Assembly (NCBI GenBank): GCA_002396805.1
Contig: DGYW01000029.1
Location: 49,184 to 110,852 of the forward strand
Length of the DNA: 61,669 nucleotides
Source: Firmicutes bacterium UBA4996
Lineage (GTDB): Bacteria > Bacillota > Limnochordia > Darwinibacteriales > Darwinibacteriaceae
Reading direction: 5' to 3'
Positions 49,340-57,413 of this stretch are shown here, piece by piece. The stretch's first letter is position 1, and each line of letters begins with the position of its first letter. A model generated the notes under the pieces. The model worked only from the letters and a program-made list of their open reading frames with translations. It was not told where the DNA came from and did not search any database. Made by a program: the position numbers and the translations under genes.

Positions 49340-49576
49340 ATGCTGGTATTAACACGTAAAGTAGATCAAAGTATCATGATCGGCGATCAAATTAGAATCG
49401 TTGTGGTAGATGTCCGGGGAGATCAAGTGAAAATCGGGATTGATGCCCCCCGGGATATTATGGTGCATCGGCAAGAGGTGTATCAGGAAATTCAGGCAGA
49501 AAACCAACGGGCCGTGCTAAAAAAGCAAATTGACCTAGGGGCTCTGGAACGGGCTATTCGTGATTCTCAAAGCTAG
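49340..49576 (+). CDS. csrA: Carbon storage regulator CsrA
   Basis: A 78-residue RNA-binding dimer: MLVLTRKVDQSIMIGDQI, VKIGIDAPRDIMVHRQEVY. The two RNA-contact regions, LTR near the start and the HRQEVY segment, are intact. CsrA represses flagellin translation in Bacillus and is antagonised by FliW, the gene before it. The C-terminal helix is somewhat longer than in E. coli (61 residues), as usual in Firmicutes. Confidence 0.97.
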   Translation: MLVLTRKVDQSIMIGDQIRIVVVDVRGDQVKIGIDAPRDIMVHRQEVYQEIQAENQRAVLKKQIDLGALERAIRDSQS

Positions 49577-49586
49577 ATGTGAAAAC

Positions 49587-49613
49587 TCAAGTTAATCCAG
49601 AAATTGCCGATAA
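49587..49613 (+). promoter_or_regulatory. Sigma-28 promoter upstream of flaG
   Basis: TCAA (49587-49590), 15 bases, GCCGATAA (49606-49613). The -10 part is a perfect match to the flagellar sigma consensus and the -35 matches three of four bases. It lies 33 bases before flaG. Confidence 0.78.
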
Positions 49614-49646
49614 TTTAGGTGAGGATGATGCGAGGAGGGGTAACCC

Positions 49647-50021
49647 ATGAGTCTACGGATTCAGTCGACAGTGGATGTGACGAAAATGGAAGTGATAAAA
49701 ACAAATCGGACAGGTGCTCCTATGCCCACCATAACACCACAAGGGGAACTGGAGTCAGCTCGGCAGAACGGTCCGGTTCATAAACAGGAAGTGGTCGATA
49801 AGGCAACTGTTGAGTCTGCTGTCCAGAGTATCAACGGGGCGATCGAGCACATTAATCGGAGTTTGAGATTTTCTGTCCACGAAGATACTCAACAAATGAT
49901 GGTCAAAGTAGTGGATGTAGTCAGTCAAGAGGTGATTAAGGAAATTCCGCCAGAAGATGTCTTAGACACTGTTGCGCGCATCCGAGAAGCCATAGGACTA
50001 TTGATTGACGAACGGGCTTAA
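49647..50021 (+). CDS. flaG: FlaG family flagellar protein (YvyC)
   Basis: A 124-residue protein with a variable first half and the FlaG domain (LRFSVHEDTQQMMVKVVDVVSQEVIKEIPPEDVLD, given here in outline at about 70-110). FlaG influences filament length. In Bacillus it lies just before fliD and fliS; here fliS follows directly and fliD is missing. Transcribed from the sigma-28 promoter at 49587. Confidence 0.85.
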   Translation: MSLRIQSTVDVTKMEVIKTNRTGAPMPTITPQGELESARQNGPVHKQEVVDKATVESAVQSINGAIEHINRSLRFSVHEDTQQMMVKVVDVVSQEVIKEIPPEDVLDTVARIREAIGLLIDERA

Positions 50022-50040
50022 GGGGGTAGGGGGTCATAAA

Positions 50041-50412
50041 ATGAGTGTTCATGCTTATCAAGCGTATAGACAAACGCAGGTGTCCACAGCATCGCAGGGC
50101 GAGCTGTTAATTATGTTGTTTGACGGAGCTATTCGCTTCTCCAAACAAGGGCAAGACCATATGGAAAAAGGCGAAATCGAGCAAGCAAACTTCAAGTTAA
50201 TTCGCGCCCAGGATATTGTGAATGAGCTAATTCTTTCCCTCAATTTAGAGGTAGGGGAGATTGCCCAAAGTTTGCAGCAATTATATACCTATATCTATGA
50301 TTTATTGGTACAGGCTAATATCAAGAAAGAATCTGACAAAGTGAATGAAGCGGTCCGTATGCTCACCGAATTGCGGGACACGTGGGAGCAGGTGGTGCAT
50401 CCGACTAAATGA
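50041..50412 (+). CDS. fliS: Flagellin chaperone FliS
   Basis: A 123-residue helical chaperone that binds the C-terminus of flagellin before export: AYQAYRQTQVSTASQGELLIMLFDGAIRF and the later RAQDIVNELILSLN. ATG 50041 follows GGGGGTAGGGGG. It presupposes a flagellin gene elsewhere. The stop overlaps the next ATG (ATGA). Confidence 0.92.
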   Translation: MSVHAYQAYRQTQVSTASQGELLIMLFDGAIRFSKQGQDHMEKGEIEQANFKLIRAQDIVNELILSLNLEVGEIAQSLQQLYTYIYDLLVQANIKKESDKVNEAVRMLTELRDTWEQVVHPTK

Positions 50413-50876
50413 AAGAAATTCGGGATAAGATCGCAGCGCTAATTTCAAGCTACCAAAAACAACTAGATTTGTATGAACAGATCCGCGACGTGGGGGCCCA
50501 AGAACGAGACTTGATCGCGCACGGTCATTTAGATCAGCTTCTCTTGGTACTCCAGGAGAAAGAGGCTCTTTTGAAAGAGGCTGGCGCCGAGGAGACGCAG
50601 ATTAGATCCACTCAGGATTTTTTGACTCGTCATTTTGAACTAGTCAGTTTCTCCATTCCGCAGCTGAAGCAGTTGGCATCCCATCGTTATCACCAGGATA
50701 TAGCGTCCCTTGAGGCGGTAGTAGCCCGCTTAGTACCTGTGTTAGAACTCTTGGAGGAACAGGAAAGGGATAACGAGGCCCTTTTAAACGAATATTTAGA
50801 ACAGGTTAAGGGGTATAGTGCGGATCATCTGCAAGCAAAACGCGCCCAGAGAGCTTATAAACCCAGTAAGCAGTAA
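50409..50876 (+). CDS. fliT: FliT-like flagellar chaperone
   Basis: A 155-residue helical protein (MKEIRDKIAALISSYQKQLDLYEQI ... LLVLQEKEALLKE) in the FliT place after fliS. FliT binds FliD in other bacteria, but no fliD is seen here. Family conservation is low, so the name rests on position, size and helicity; a FlgN-like protein is the alternative. Confidence 0.7.
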   Translation: MKEIRDKIAALISSYQKQLDLYEQIRDVGAQERDLIAHGHLDQLLLVLQEKEALLKEAGAEETQIRSTQDFLTRHFELVSFSIPQLKQLASHRYHQDIASLEAVVARLVPVLELLEEQERDNEALLNEYLEQVKGYSADHLQAKRAQRAYKPSKQ

Positions 50877-50895
50877 TTCTCATAACTTCCAGACC

Positions 50896-50925
50896 TTGAC
50901 AAAAAGTACACTATTATGTTAAAGT
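50896..50925 (+). promoter_or_regulatory. Promoter of the cold-shock gene
   Basis: TTGACA (50896-50901), 18 bases, TAAAGT preceded by TG. The leader of about 50 bases contains CCGG/CCGG complementary stretches, as expected for a cold-shock mRNA. Confidence 0.6.
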
Positions 50926-50981
50926 TAAGTTACCGGAGAAGTAGCGGCCGGAGTTTCACAATTTAGGAGGAATGTTCAATA

Positions 50982-51182
50982 ATGTTAGGCAAAGTTAAGT
51001 GGTTTAACGCTGAAAAGGGTTACGGATTTATTGAGCGGGAAGATGGCGAAGGAGACGTTTTTGTTCACTTTTCGGCGATTCAAGAAGAGGGTTTCAAGAG
51101 TCTTCAAGAAGGAGAAAGCGTTGAATTTGACATTGTTTCGGGTGACCGAGGGCCGCAGGCTTCGAACGTATTAAAAGTTTAA
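50982..51182 (+). CDS. Cold-shock protein, CspA family
   Basis: A 66-residue single-stranded nucleic-acid-binding protein with RNP1 KGYGFIE and RNP2 VFVHFSAI and the start MLGKVKWFN. It opens RNA structure at low temperature or in fast growth. It has its own promoter and terminator and lies where a csp gene is also found before hpf in some clostridia. AGGAGG precedes the ATG. Confidence 0.97.
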   Translation: MLGKVKWFNAEKGYGFIEREDGEGDVFVHFSAIQEEGFKSLQEGESVEFDIVSGDRGPQASNVLKV

Positions 51183-51191
51183 GAATTGGTT

Positions 51192-51221
51192 GGACTGGGT
51201 GTAAACTCAGTCCTTTTTTTC
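51192..51221 (+). terminator. Terminator of the cold-shock gene
   Basis: GGACTGGGT pairs with ACTCAGTCC (nine pairs, one G-U) around GTAA, followed by seven T. Confidence 0.9.
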
Positions 51222-51248
51222 TTAGCTAGAAGGATTATCAACAAATTA

Positions 51249-51267
51249 TGGGTAATATTATTACCAT
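51249..51267 (+). promoter_or_regulatory. Palindrome upstream of hpf, possible operator
   Basis: GGTAAT-ATT-ATTACC is a 6-base inverted repeat extended by AT/AT on each side. It lies 36 bases before the hpf ATG and could be a regulator site or overlap a promoter; no regulator is known for it. Confidence 0.3.
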
Positions 51268-51302
51268 AGACCACCAAACTTGTCATTGAAGGAGTGAGTA
51301 AG

Positions 51303-51854
51303 ATGGCCACAATTAGAGTTAATGTTACTGGTAAAAACATCGACGTTACACAAGCTTTACGGTCTTACGCAGAAAAGAAGGTTGCAAAACTTGAAAAATA
51401 CCTCAATGATAATCAGACTACTTCTGCCTTTGCAGAAGTAATGCTAAGGGTGGAGCGTGGGCTGCACATTGCCGAAGTGACTGTAAACCTCTCTGGGGTT
51501 ATGCTCCGCGGCGAAGGAAAAACCGGTGATATGTATACCTCCATTGATGCGGCGGTTGATCGTATTGAAAGGCAATTCAACAAATACAAGACCAAGATTA
51601 GCCGTAAAATCCACGGCCGTAAGCTCGGAGAAATTACTCCATCGGCTGTCCAGGACAGTCAAGAAGAGGATGCCCCTCGCATTGTGCGTACTAAACGCTT
51701 CGCACTGAAGCCTATGGATGCGGAAGAGGCAGTCATGCAGATGGAACTCTTGGGGCACGATTTCTTTGTATTTAGAGATGCCGAAAGTTCGGAGGTCAGT
51801 GTGGTTTACAAACGCCGTGATGGCAATTACGGGCTTATTGAGTCGGAACACTAA
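51303..51854 (+). CDS. hpf: Long-form ribosome hibernation promoting factor
   Basis: The 183-residue protein has the ribosome-binding domain (MATIRVNVTGKNIDVTQALR ... VAKLEKYL) and the C-terminal dimer domain (about 125-183, FALKPMDAEEAVMQMELLGHDFFVFRD), so it is the long form that makes 100S ribosome dimers alone. ATG 51303 follows AAGGAG by 8 bases. The position before secA is the same as yvyD in Bacillus. Confidence 0.95.
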   Translation: MATIRVNVTGKNIDVTQALRSYAEKKVAKLEKYLNDNQTTSAFAEVMLRVERGLHIAEVTVNLSGVMLRGEGKTGDMYTSIDAAVDRIERQFNKYKTKISRKIHGRKLGEITPSAVQDSQEEDAPRIVRTKRFALKPMDAEEAVMQMELLGHDFFVFRDAESSEVSVVYKRRDGNYGLIESEH

Positions 51855-51855
51855 A

Positions 51856-52974
51856 ATGAGCACGCAAGTTAGCTTAGTGGTTTTTGAAGGTGGTCTAGTT
51901 AGTGGTGAATTAGAGAAACAAATGCAAATGGTAAGGCAAGGCATGGTTCTAGACCTCATCACTAGAGCGCAACAAGCAGGCTTTAGGCAGATGATTGTGG
52001 TTACTTCTTATCCCCAGTTGTATGCTCAACTTGAGGAAATGGGGGTAGAAGCGGTTCTCGACCAAGAAACACAGAACGAGCCCTTTCACTTTGGTAGCCG
52101 TCTGTGGGACGTTGTTCAGCTTTACCAATTAGACAAAGTACTGTATATGGGGGGAGCAGCAGCTCCCCTGATTTCTTCCTCAGAACTACAGTATCTGAGG
52201 GAGATTCTAGAGCAAAATGAAGGTATTCTCTTGGCCAACAATTACTATTCTGCGGACATTGTGGGCTTCACTCCGGGGCAGGCTTTAGGTGAGATTACTT
52301 TACCCCCCATTGATAATACCTTGGCCTTGGCTTTGAGTAATGAGGCGGGCCTACGGTGGATTCCCACTCAGCGTAGTCTAGGTCTAAATTTTGATGTAGA
52401 TACACCTACAGATGTTTCAATCATGTCTGTCCATCCGAACTTAGGACCCCACACCCAAGGAGCAGTGCAACAATTGGATTGGGATTTTCGGCGTTCGGAA
52501 GCTATCAAGGATCTGTTGGGCAACCCAATGGGCGAATTGATCATTTTCGGCCGGGTTGGCTCCAATCTTTTCCAGTACCTCGATGGTCACACCCGCTGTA
52601 GACTGCGCCTGTTTTCGGAGGAACGGGGCATGAAGGCGCTGGGAAGAGATGAGCGTGGGGAGGTTAAATCCCTCATGGGACGCTTGGTAGAGGAATTGGG
52701 TTATGAGAACTTTTTTGCCTTTCTAGCTGAATTAGCCCAAGGGGCGGTCTTAGATACTAGGGTACTCTTCGAACACTTTCATTGGAAGCTATCACCCACA
52801 GATCGGTTTGCCTCTGATTTAGGGGAGTTGAGATTAATTACCCACCCCCAATTGTTCGAGTTCACCCAAGCTGCCTTAAAGGCCCCTATTCCCATTTTAC
52901 TCGGGGGCCATTCTTTAGTCGCAGGAGGATTGTGGGCTCTAATTGACGCGGGTCTCAAGGAACCTTCGTCTTGA
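51856..52974 (+). CDS. Unrecognised alpha/beta protein with nucleotidyltransferase-like features
   Basis: ATG 51856 comes right after the hpf stop; the frame extends further back, but only inside hpf in another frame. The 372-residue product starts VSLVVFEGG and has alternating strands and helices as in a Rossmann-like fold (MVLDLITRAQQAGFRQMIVVTSY, VLYMGGAAAPLI). NFDVDTPTDVSIM resembles the DIDTPxD turn of MobA/CofC-type nucleotidyltransferases, but no GG...R...K start motif is clear. The C-terminal part contains LLGGHSLVAGGLWALIDAG. No named family is recognised. Linked to hpf and secA by position only. Confidence 0.5.
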   Translation: MSTQVSLVVFEGGLVSGELEKQMQMVRQGMVLDLITRAQQAGFRQMIVVTSYPQLYAQLEEMGVEAVLDQETQNEPFHFGSRLWDVVQLYQLDKVLYMGGAAAPLISSSELQYLREILEQNEGILLANNYYSADIVGFTPGQALGEITLPPIDNTLALALSNEAGLRWIPTQRSLGLNFDVDTPTDVSIMSVHPNLGPHTQGAVQQLDWDFRRSEAIKDLLGNPMGELIIFGRVGSNLFQYLDGHTRCRLRLFSEERGMKALGRDERGEVKSLMGRLVEELGYENFFAFLAELAQGAVLDTRVLFEHFHWKLSPTDRFASDLGELRLITHPQLFEFTQAALKAPIPILLGGHSLVAGGLWALIDAGLKEPSS

Positions 52975-52991
52975 AGTGGCAGTAGGTCTAG

Positions 52992-53020
52992 TTGCGATGC
53001 CATCTGTGGCGTAGTACAAT
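52992..53020 (+). promoter_or_regulatory. Promoter of secA
   Basis: TTGCGA, 17 bases, TACAAT (53015-53020). It lies about 40 bases before the secA GTG, inside the gap after the 51856 gene. Confidence 0.55.
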
Positions 53021-53058
53021 AGAGAATGTGAAATGAGTCCTGGTCGGGAGGAATAAGA

Positions 53059-55563
53059 GTGCTAAAAAGTCTGAAGAACTTTTTCGATCCTACAGAACGA
53101 GAATTGAAGCGTCTAGGCGCCACAGTGGATCTAATCAATAGTCTAGAACCACAAATGCAAGCTCTTAGTGACGCGGAGTTACGAAATAAGACTGAGGAGT
53201 TTAGAGGTAGATTGGATCAAGGTGCTACGTTAGATGATCTGCTACCCGAAGCCTTTGCAGTAGTGCGGGAGGCTTCTTGGCGCACCTTAAAGATGCGACA
53301 TTTTGACGTGCAGCTCCTAGGAGGAATCATTCTCCATCAAGGTCGGATCGCTGAGATGAAGACTGGTGAAGGAAAAACCCTGGTTGCCACCTTACCAGTC
53401 TATCTGAACGCCCTTTTGAACAAAGGAGTCCATGTTGTTACTGTAAATGACTATTTGGCTAGCCGTGATGCGCAATGGATGGGTCAAATTTATGAGTTCT
53501 TAGGTTTAACGGTTGGCGTTGTGGTCCATGGCTTAACTTTTGACGAACGAAAAGAAGCTTACAATGCCCACATCACTTATGGGACAAATAATGAATTTGG
53601 CTTTGACTATCTCCGGGATAACATGGTGGTCCAGCCTGAGCAGATGGTACAAAGACCACTCCACTATTCAATTGTGGACGAAGTGGACTCCATCTTAATT
53701 GACGAAGCTAGAACTCCTTTGATTATTTCAGGGGCAGCTGAGGACTCTGCCCGCCACTATATCCGCTTTGCCCAAATTGTTCCTCAGTTGAAGCCAGAGC
53801 GGGACTATACTGTTGACGAAAAGGCAAAGACCGTGGCCATTACAGAAGAGGGTGTAGCTAGGGTAGAGCAGATTTTAGGCGTAGAGAACCTTTTTGATGA
53901 GGTGAACTTCGAACTTAACCACTATCTAAATCAAGCCCTGAAAGCCAAGGCTCTTTTTGTGCGTGATCGAGATTATGTAGTTAAAGATGATGAAGTAATT
54001 ATTGTTGATGAATTTACAGGTCGGATGATGCCTGGGCGCCGTTATTCCGATGGTTTGCACCAATCCATTGAAGCCAAGGAAGGTGTAGCCGTCTTAAAAG
54101 AGAGCCAGACCCTAGCGTCTATAACCTATCAAAACTACTTCAGGATGTATGAAAAACTGGCGGGTATGACTGGTACAGCAAAGACAGAAGAAGAAGAATT
54201 CCGGAAGATCTATGGACTTGATGTAGTGGTTATTCCCACAAATATGCCCATGATTAGACAAGATGCCCCAGATGCGGTCTATCGTTCTGCCAAGGGTAAG
54301 GCCAGGGCCATTGTGGCTGACATTGCCAGCAGACACGCACTAGGACAACCTGTTTTGGTTGGTACCATTAGCATCGAGGCTTCAGAAATGTATAGTGCTT
54401 TGTTGAAGCGAGAGGGGATACCCCACCAAGTTCTAAATGCGAAATATCATGACCGAGAGGCTGAAATTGTAAAAGAAGCTGGTCAAAAAGGTATGGTCAC
54501 CATTGCGACCAATATGGCCGGACGTGGGACAGACATTGTCCTAGGTGAAGGTGTGGTAGAACTAGGTGGTTTGCACATCATCGGCACGGAACGTCATGAA
54601 TCCAGACGTATTGACAATCAGCTTCGGGGACGTGCAGGCCGCCAGGGGGATCCTGGCTCTTCTCAGTTTTATGTCTCTCTAGAAGATGATCTCATGCGAC
54701 TCTTCGGTTCAGAGCGGATTATGGGAGTGATGGACCGCTTAGGTTGGGAAGAAGATCAAGCTATCGATCACCCTCAAATTAGTAAGGCCATCGAGAATGC
54801 TCAAAAGAAGGTCGAGACTCGCCATTTCGAGATTAGAAAGCAAGTGTTGGAATATGACGATGTCATGAACCAACAACGGGAAATCATCTACGAGCAGCGG
54901 AGGGCGGTCTTACTCAATGAAAACATCACTGAGCAGATCCAAAACATGTTTACATCAGTCTTCGAACGATTGGTGACACGCTTTGCCGATGAAAAGATGA
55001 TTCCAGAAGACTGGGATCTCGACGCCATTGAGCACCAGTATAAAGAGATCGTGGGCCAACCACTATCCAAAGCTACGCCTGATTTGAGTCAGCTCAAACC
55101 TGCGGAAATAGCCCAGTTGCTCACTGATCGGGCTTGGACTGCCTATGAACGAAGGACCGCAGAATATGGTGTGGATCTCCAAAGGCAAATCGAAAAAATC
55201 GTGCTTTTGCAGATTACAGACCAAAAATGGATGGACCACCTCAGTGCCATGGATGACTTGAGGGAAGGGATTGGACTGAGGGCGTATGGTCAACGGGATC
55301 CACTCTTGGAATACCGCTTTGAAGCTTATGAAATGTTTCAAGAGATGGTTAATAGTATCCAGGAGGACTGCTTAAGTATGTTGTTCAGGGTGCGCTTAGG
55401 CACCTCTGAAGTCAGTCAGCCAAAGGATCGCCTTGCCGGTGCCCAGACGAATCGTGGTGAGGAGCTAGAACGGGAACCACGGCGGGTAGATGATAAGGTG
55501 GGGCGCAATGATCCATGTCCCTGTGGCAGTGGTAAAAAGTATAAACGATGTTGTGGGAGGTAG
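53059..55563 (+). CDS. secA: Preprotein translocase ATPase SecA
   Basis: SecA drives secreted proteins through SecYEG. The 834-residue protein is complete: Walker A MKTGEGKTLVATLP, DEVDSILIDEARTPLI, preprotein-binding domain, motifs TNMAGRGTDIVLGEGV and RGRAGRQGDPGSSQFY, and the C-terminal zinc site CPCGSGKKYKRCC for SecB/ribosome contact. GTG 53059 follows GGGAGGA. prfB follows by 4 bases, as in most Firmicutes. Confidence 0.98.
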   Translation: MLKSLKNFFDPTERELKRLGATVDLINSLEPQMQALSDAELRNKTEEFRGRLDQGATLDDLLPEAFAVVREASWRTLKMRHFDVQLLGGIILHQGRIAEMKTGEGKTLVATLPVYLNALLNKGVHVVTVNDYLASRDAQWMGQIYEFLGLTVGVVVHGLTFDERKEAYNAHITYGTNNEFGFDYLRDNMVVQPEQMVQRPLHYSIVDEVDSILIDEARTPLIISGAAEDSARHYIRFAQIVPQLKPERDYTVDEKAKTVAITEEGVARVEQILGVENLFDEVNFELNHYLNQALKAKALFVRDRDYVVKDDEVIIVDEFTGRMMPGRRYSDGLHQSIEAKEGVAVLKESQTLASITYQNYFRMYEKLAGMTGTAKTEEEEFRKIYGLDVVVIPTNMPMIRQDAPDAVYRSAKGKARAIVADIASRHALGQPVLVGTISIEASEMYSALLKREGIPHQVLNAKYHDREAEIVKEAGQKGMVTIATNMAGRGTDIVLGEGVVELGGLHIIGTERHESRRIDNQLRGRAGRQGDPGSSQFYVSLEDDLMRLFGSERIMGVMDRLGWEEDQAIDHPQISKAIENAQKKVETRHFEIRKQVLEYDDVMNQQREIIYEQRRAVLLNENITEQIQNMFTSVFERLVTRFADEKMIPEDWDLDAIEHQYKEIVGQPLSKATPDLSQLKPAEIAQLLTDRAWTAYERRTAEYGVDLQRQIEKIVLLQITDQKWMDHLSAMDDLREGIGLRAYGQRDPLLEYRFEAYEMFQEMVNSIQEDCLSMLFRVRLGTSEVSQPKDRLAGAQTNRGEELEREPRRVDDKVGRNDPCPCGSGKKYKRCCGR

Positions 55564-55567
55564 GGTA

Positions 55568-56651
55568 ATGCAAGAATTACTTGAAGATCTTGGTACACGG
55601 ATTGGGGAAATGAGAGGTTATCTTTGAAGTAGAAGCTAAACAGGAAGCACTTAAGGCCCTAGAGGCCAGCATGGTAGAACCAGGTTTCTGGGATAACCAA
55701 GAATTGGCTCAGCGCACTACCAAGGACATAAGTGTCTTACGACGAATAATTCAAGAGTGGCAAGCTGTCCACGAGCTTTATGAGGATACGGTCACCCTGC
55801 TCGAACTGTGGGAAGAATCTGGTGATGAGTCTTTGCACAGCGAGCTGATTGCTACCGTTCCTAGATTAGAAAAAGCCGTTGATGAACTGGAGCTAGCCTC
55901 CTTATTAAGCGGCGAGTATGATAGTAACAATGCCATTCTGACGATCCATCCTGGGGCTGGTGGAACCGAATCGCAAGATTGGGCTTCCATGTTATGGCGA
56001 ATGTACACCAGGTGGGCCGAAGATCAAGGGTACGAGGTGGAGATTCTTGATTACCAGCCAGGTGAAGAAGCGGGTCTTAAGGATGTGACCCTGCTAATCA
56101 AGGGTTTAAACAGTTATGGTTATCTAAAGGCCGAAAAGGGCGTTCACCGTTTGGTCAGGATTTCGCCCTTCGATTCGTCAGGTAGACGACATACTTCTTT
56201 TTCATCAGTGGAAGTGTTACCAGAAATCGAAGATGATCTAACTGTGGAGATTAATCCCGATGACTTACGGATTGATACCTATCGAGCTAGTGGAGCTGGG
56301 GGACAACATGTAAACAAGACCGACTCGGCGATTCGTATTACTCATATACCATCAGGGATTGTGGTGCAGTGTCAATCCGAACGATCCCAGCATTCGAACC
56401 GAGAAGCGGCCATGAAGATTTTGAGAAGTCGCCTCATGGAAAAGCAACTGGAAGAGCAGAAGGCTAAATTAGAAAGCATAAAAGGACAACAACAGGATAT
56501 TGCTTGGGGCAATCAAATTCGTTCTTATGTTTTCTGCCCTTATACTATGGTCAAAGACCATCGTACCAATGTGGAAGTGGGTAATGTGGAGGCGGTTATG
56601 GATGGCTACCTAGACCCATTTATTGAGGGATTTTTGAAGCAGAAGCATTAG
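55568..56651 (+). CDS. prfB: Peptide chain release factor 2, with programmed +1 frameshift
   Basis: RF2 ends translation at UGA and UAA. The frame from ATG 55568 meets TGA at 55625-55627 after 19 codons, in the context TAT-CTT-TGA, the classical shift site: tRNA slips by one base on CTT-T and translation continues at GAA 55626. GAGGT shortly before acts as the internal ribosome-pairing stimulator. The joined product has 360 residues, with SPF in RISPFDSSGRRH (RF2 stop recognition) and GAGGQHVNKTDSA (GGQ). Low RF2 favours the shift, giving autoregulation. It is not a pseudogene. Confidence 0.95.
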
Positions 56652-56660
56652 AGTTACAGT

Positions 56661-56698
56661 ATGGCCTTTTTCACAAGCAAGTGAAGAAGGCCATTTTT
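56661..56698 (+). terminator. Terminator of secA-prfB
   Basis: ATGGCCTT and AAGGCCAT with inner TTCAC/GTGAA form a long hairpin with an AAGCAA loop, followed by TTTTT. Confidence 0.88.
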
Positions 56699-56711
56699 GG
56701 GAGGGGAAGAC

Positions 56712-57413
56712 TTGAAGAGACGTTGGGTAGCAGTAGTGGTCCTTAGCTTAGTCTTGGTGTTTGCACTCATACCTAAATTAGTTGTCCTACCAAGTGTTAC
56801 CAGGCAAATAAGGGCTGAACTGCAACAAGAGTTTGAGACAACACAAGTGGAAGTCAGACTTTCTGCCCCCTGGGGCTGGGAGCTGTTCTTTGGGTACCTG
56901 CCTGGCTTAGAGATTAACATGCGCGAAGTGATGGCAGAGAACCTTGTTCTATCTCAGGTAGATATTCAGGGGGAAGGAATCAAATTCGAACCCCGCACTC
57001 TATGGCAGGAGTGGTCCTTGGACTACCAAAGTGCCGAAAACCTCGAAGGCCTAGTCACTGTAAACGAAGGAGATCTGAATACATTTTTTTGGCAAGAAGT
57101 GGATCCAAATCGGAATTTACAACTCGAAATCCATCCTTCAGGGATGAGCGTCATTGGCAAACTAGCTCTCTGGAATACTGAACTTGACTTCACTCTCCAC
57201 GGTTTAGTGGAGATTTGGCAGCAATCTAACCTGCGCTTTGTACCCCAAAATTTAGAGGTACAGGCCACAAGGGTTCCGCCCTTTTTACTCGAAGTCTTTA
57301 ACGAGAACTATGATTTTATCCTCGACTTAAGCGTCTTTCCCTATCCAATCACGATTTCCGAAGTCCTCATGGAGGAAGGACAGATGCTGATCAAAATTGG
57401 GGTGTTACAATGA
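56712..57413 (+). CDS. DUF2993 (LmeA-like) membrane-anchored protein
   Basis: TTG 56712 follows GGGAGGGG by 5 bases. The 233-residue product has one amino-terminal helix and then the DUF2993 pattern: EVRLSAPWGWELFFGYLPGLEI, VDIQGEGIKFEPRTLW, repeated amphipathic strands as in lipid-binding TULIP-like folds, ending ITISEVLMEEGQMLIKI. In actinobacteria the relative LmeA acts on lipoglycans; here the role is unknown, though an outer-envelope lipid link would suit. It overlaps the DUF5693 gene by 4 bases. Confidence 0.72.
   Translation: MKRRWVAVVVLSLVLVFALIPKLVVLPSVTRQIRAELQQEFETTQVEVRLSAPWGWELFFGYLPGLEINMREVMAENLVLSQVDIQGEGIKFEPRTLWQEWSLDYQSAENLEGLVTVNEGDLNTFFWQEVDPNRNLQLEIHPSGMSVIGKLALWNTELDFTLHGLVEIWQQSNLRFVPQNLEVQATRVPPFLLEVFNENYDFILDLSVFPYPITISEVLMEEGQMLIKIGVLQ

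Noticed and set aside
51444..51962. 172-codon minus-strand frame opposite hpf
   Set aside because: Antisense shadow of hpf; no ribosome site and no recognisable domain.
55568..55627. prfB as a broken gene
   Set aside because: The in-frame TGA lies in the known RF2 autoregulatory frameshift site and the downstream frame is intact.
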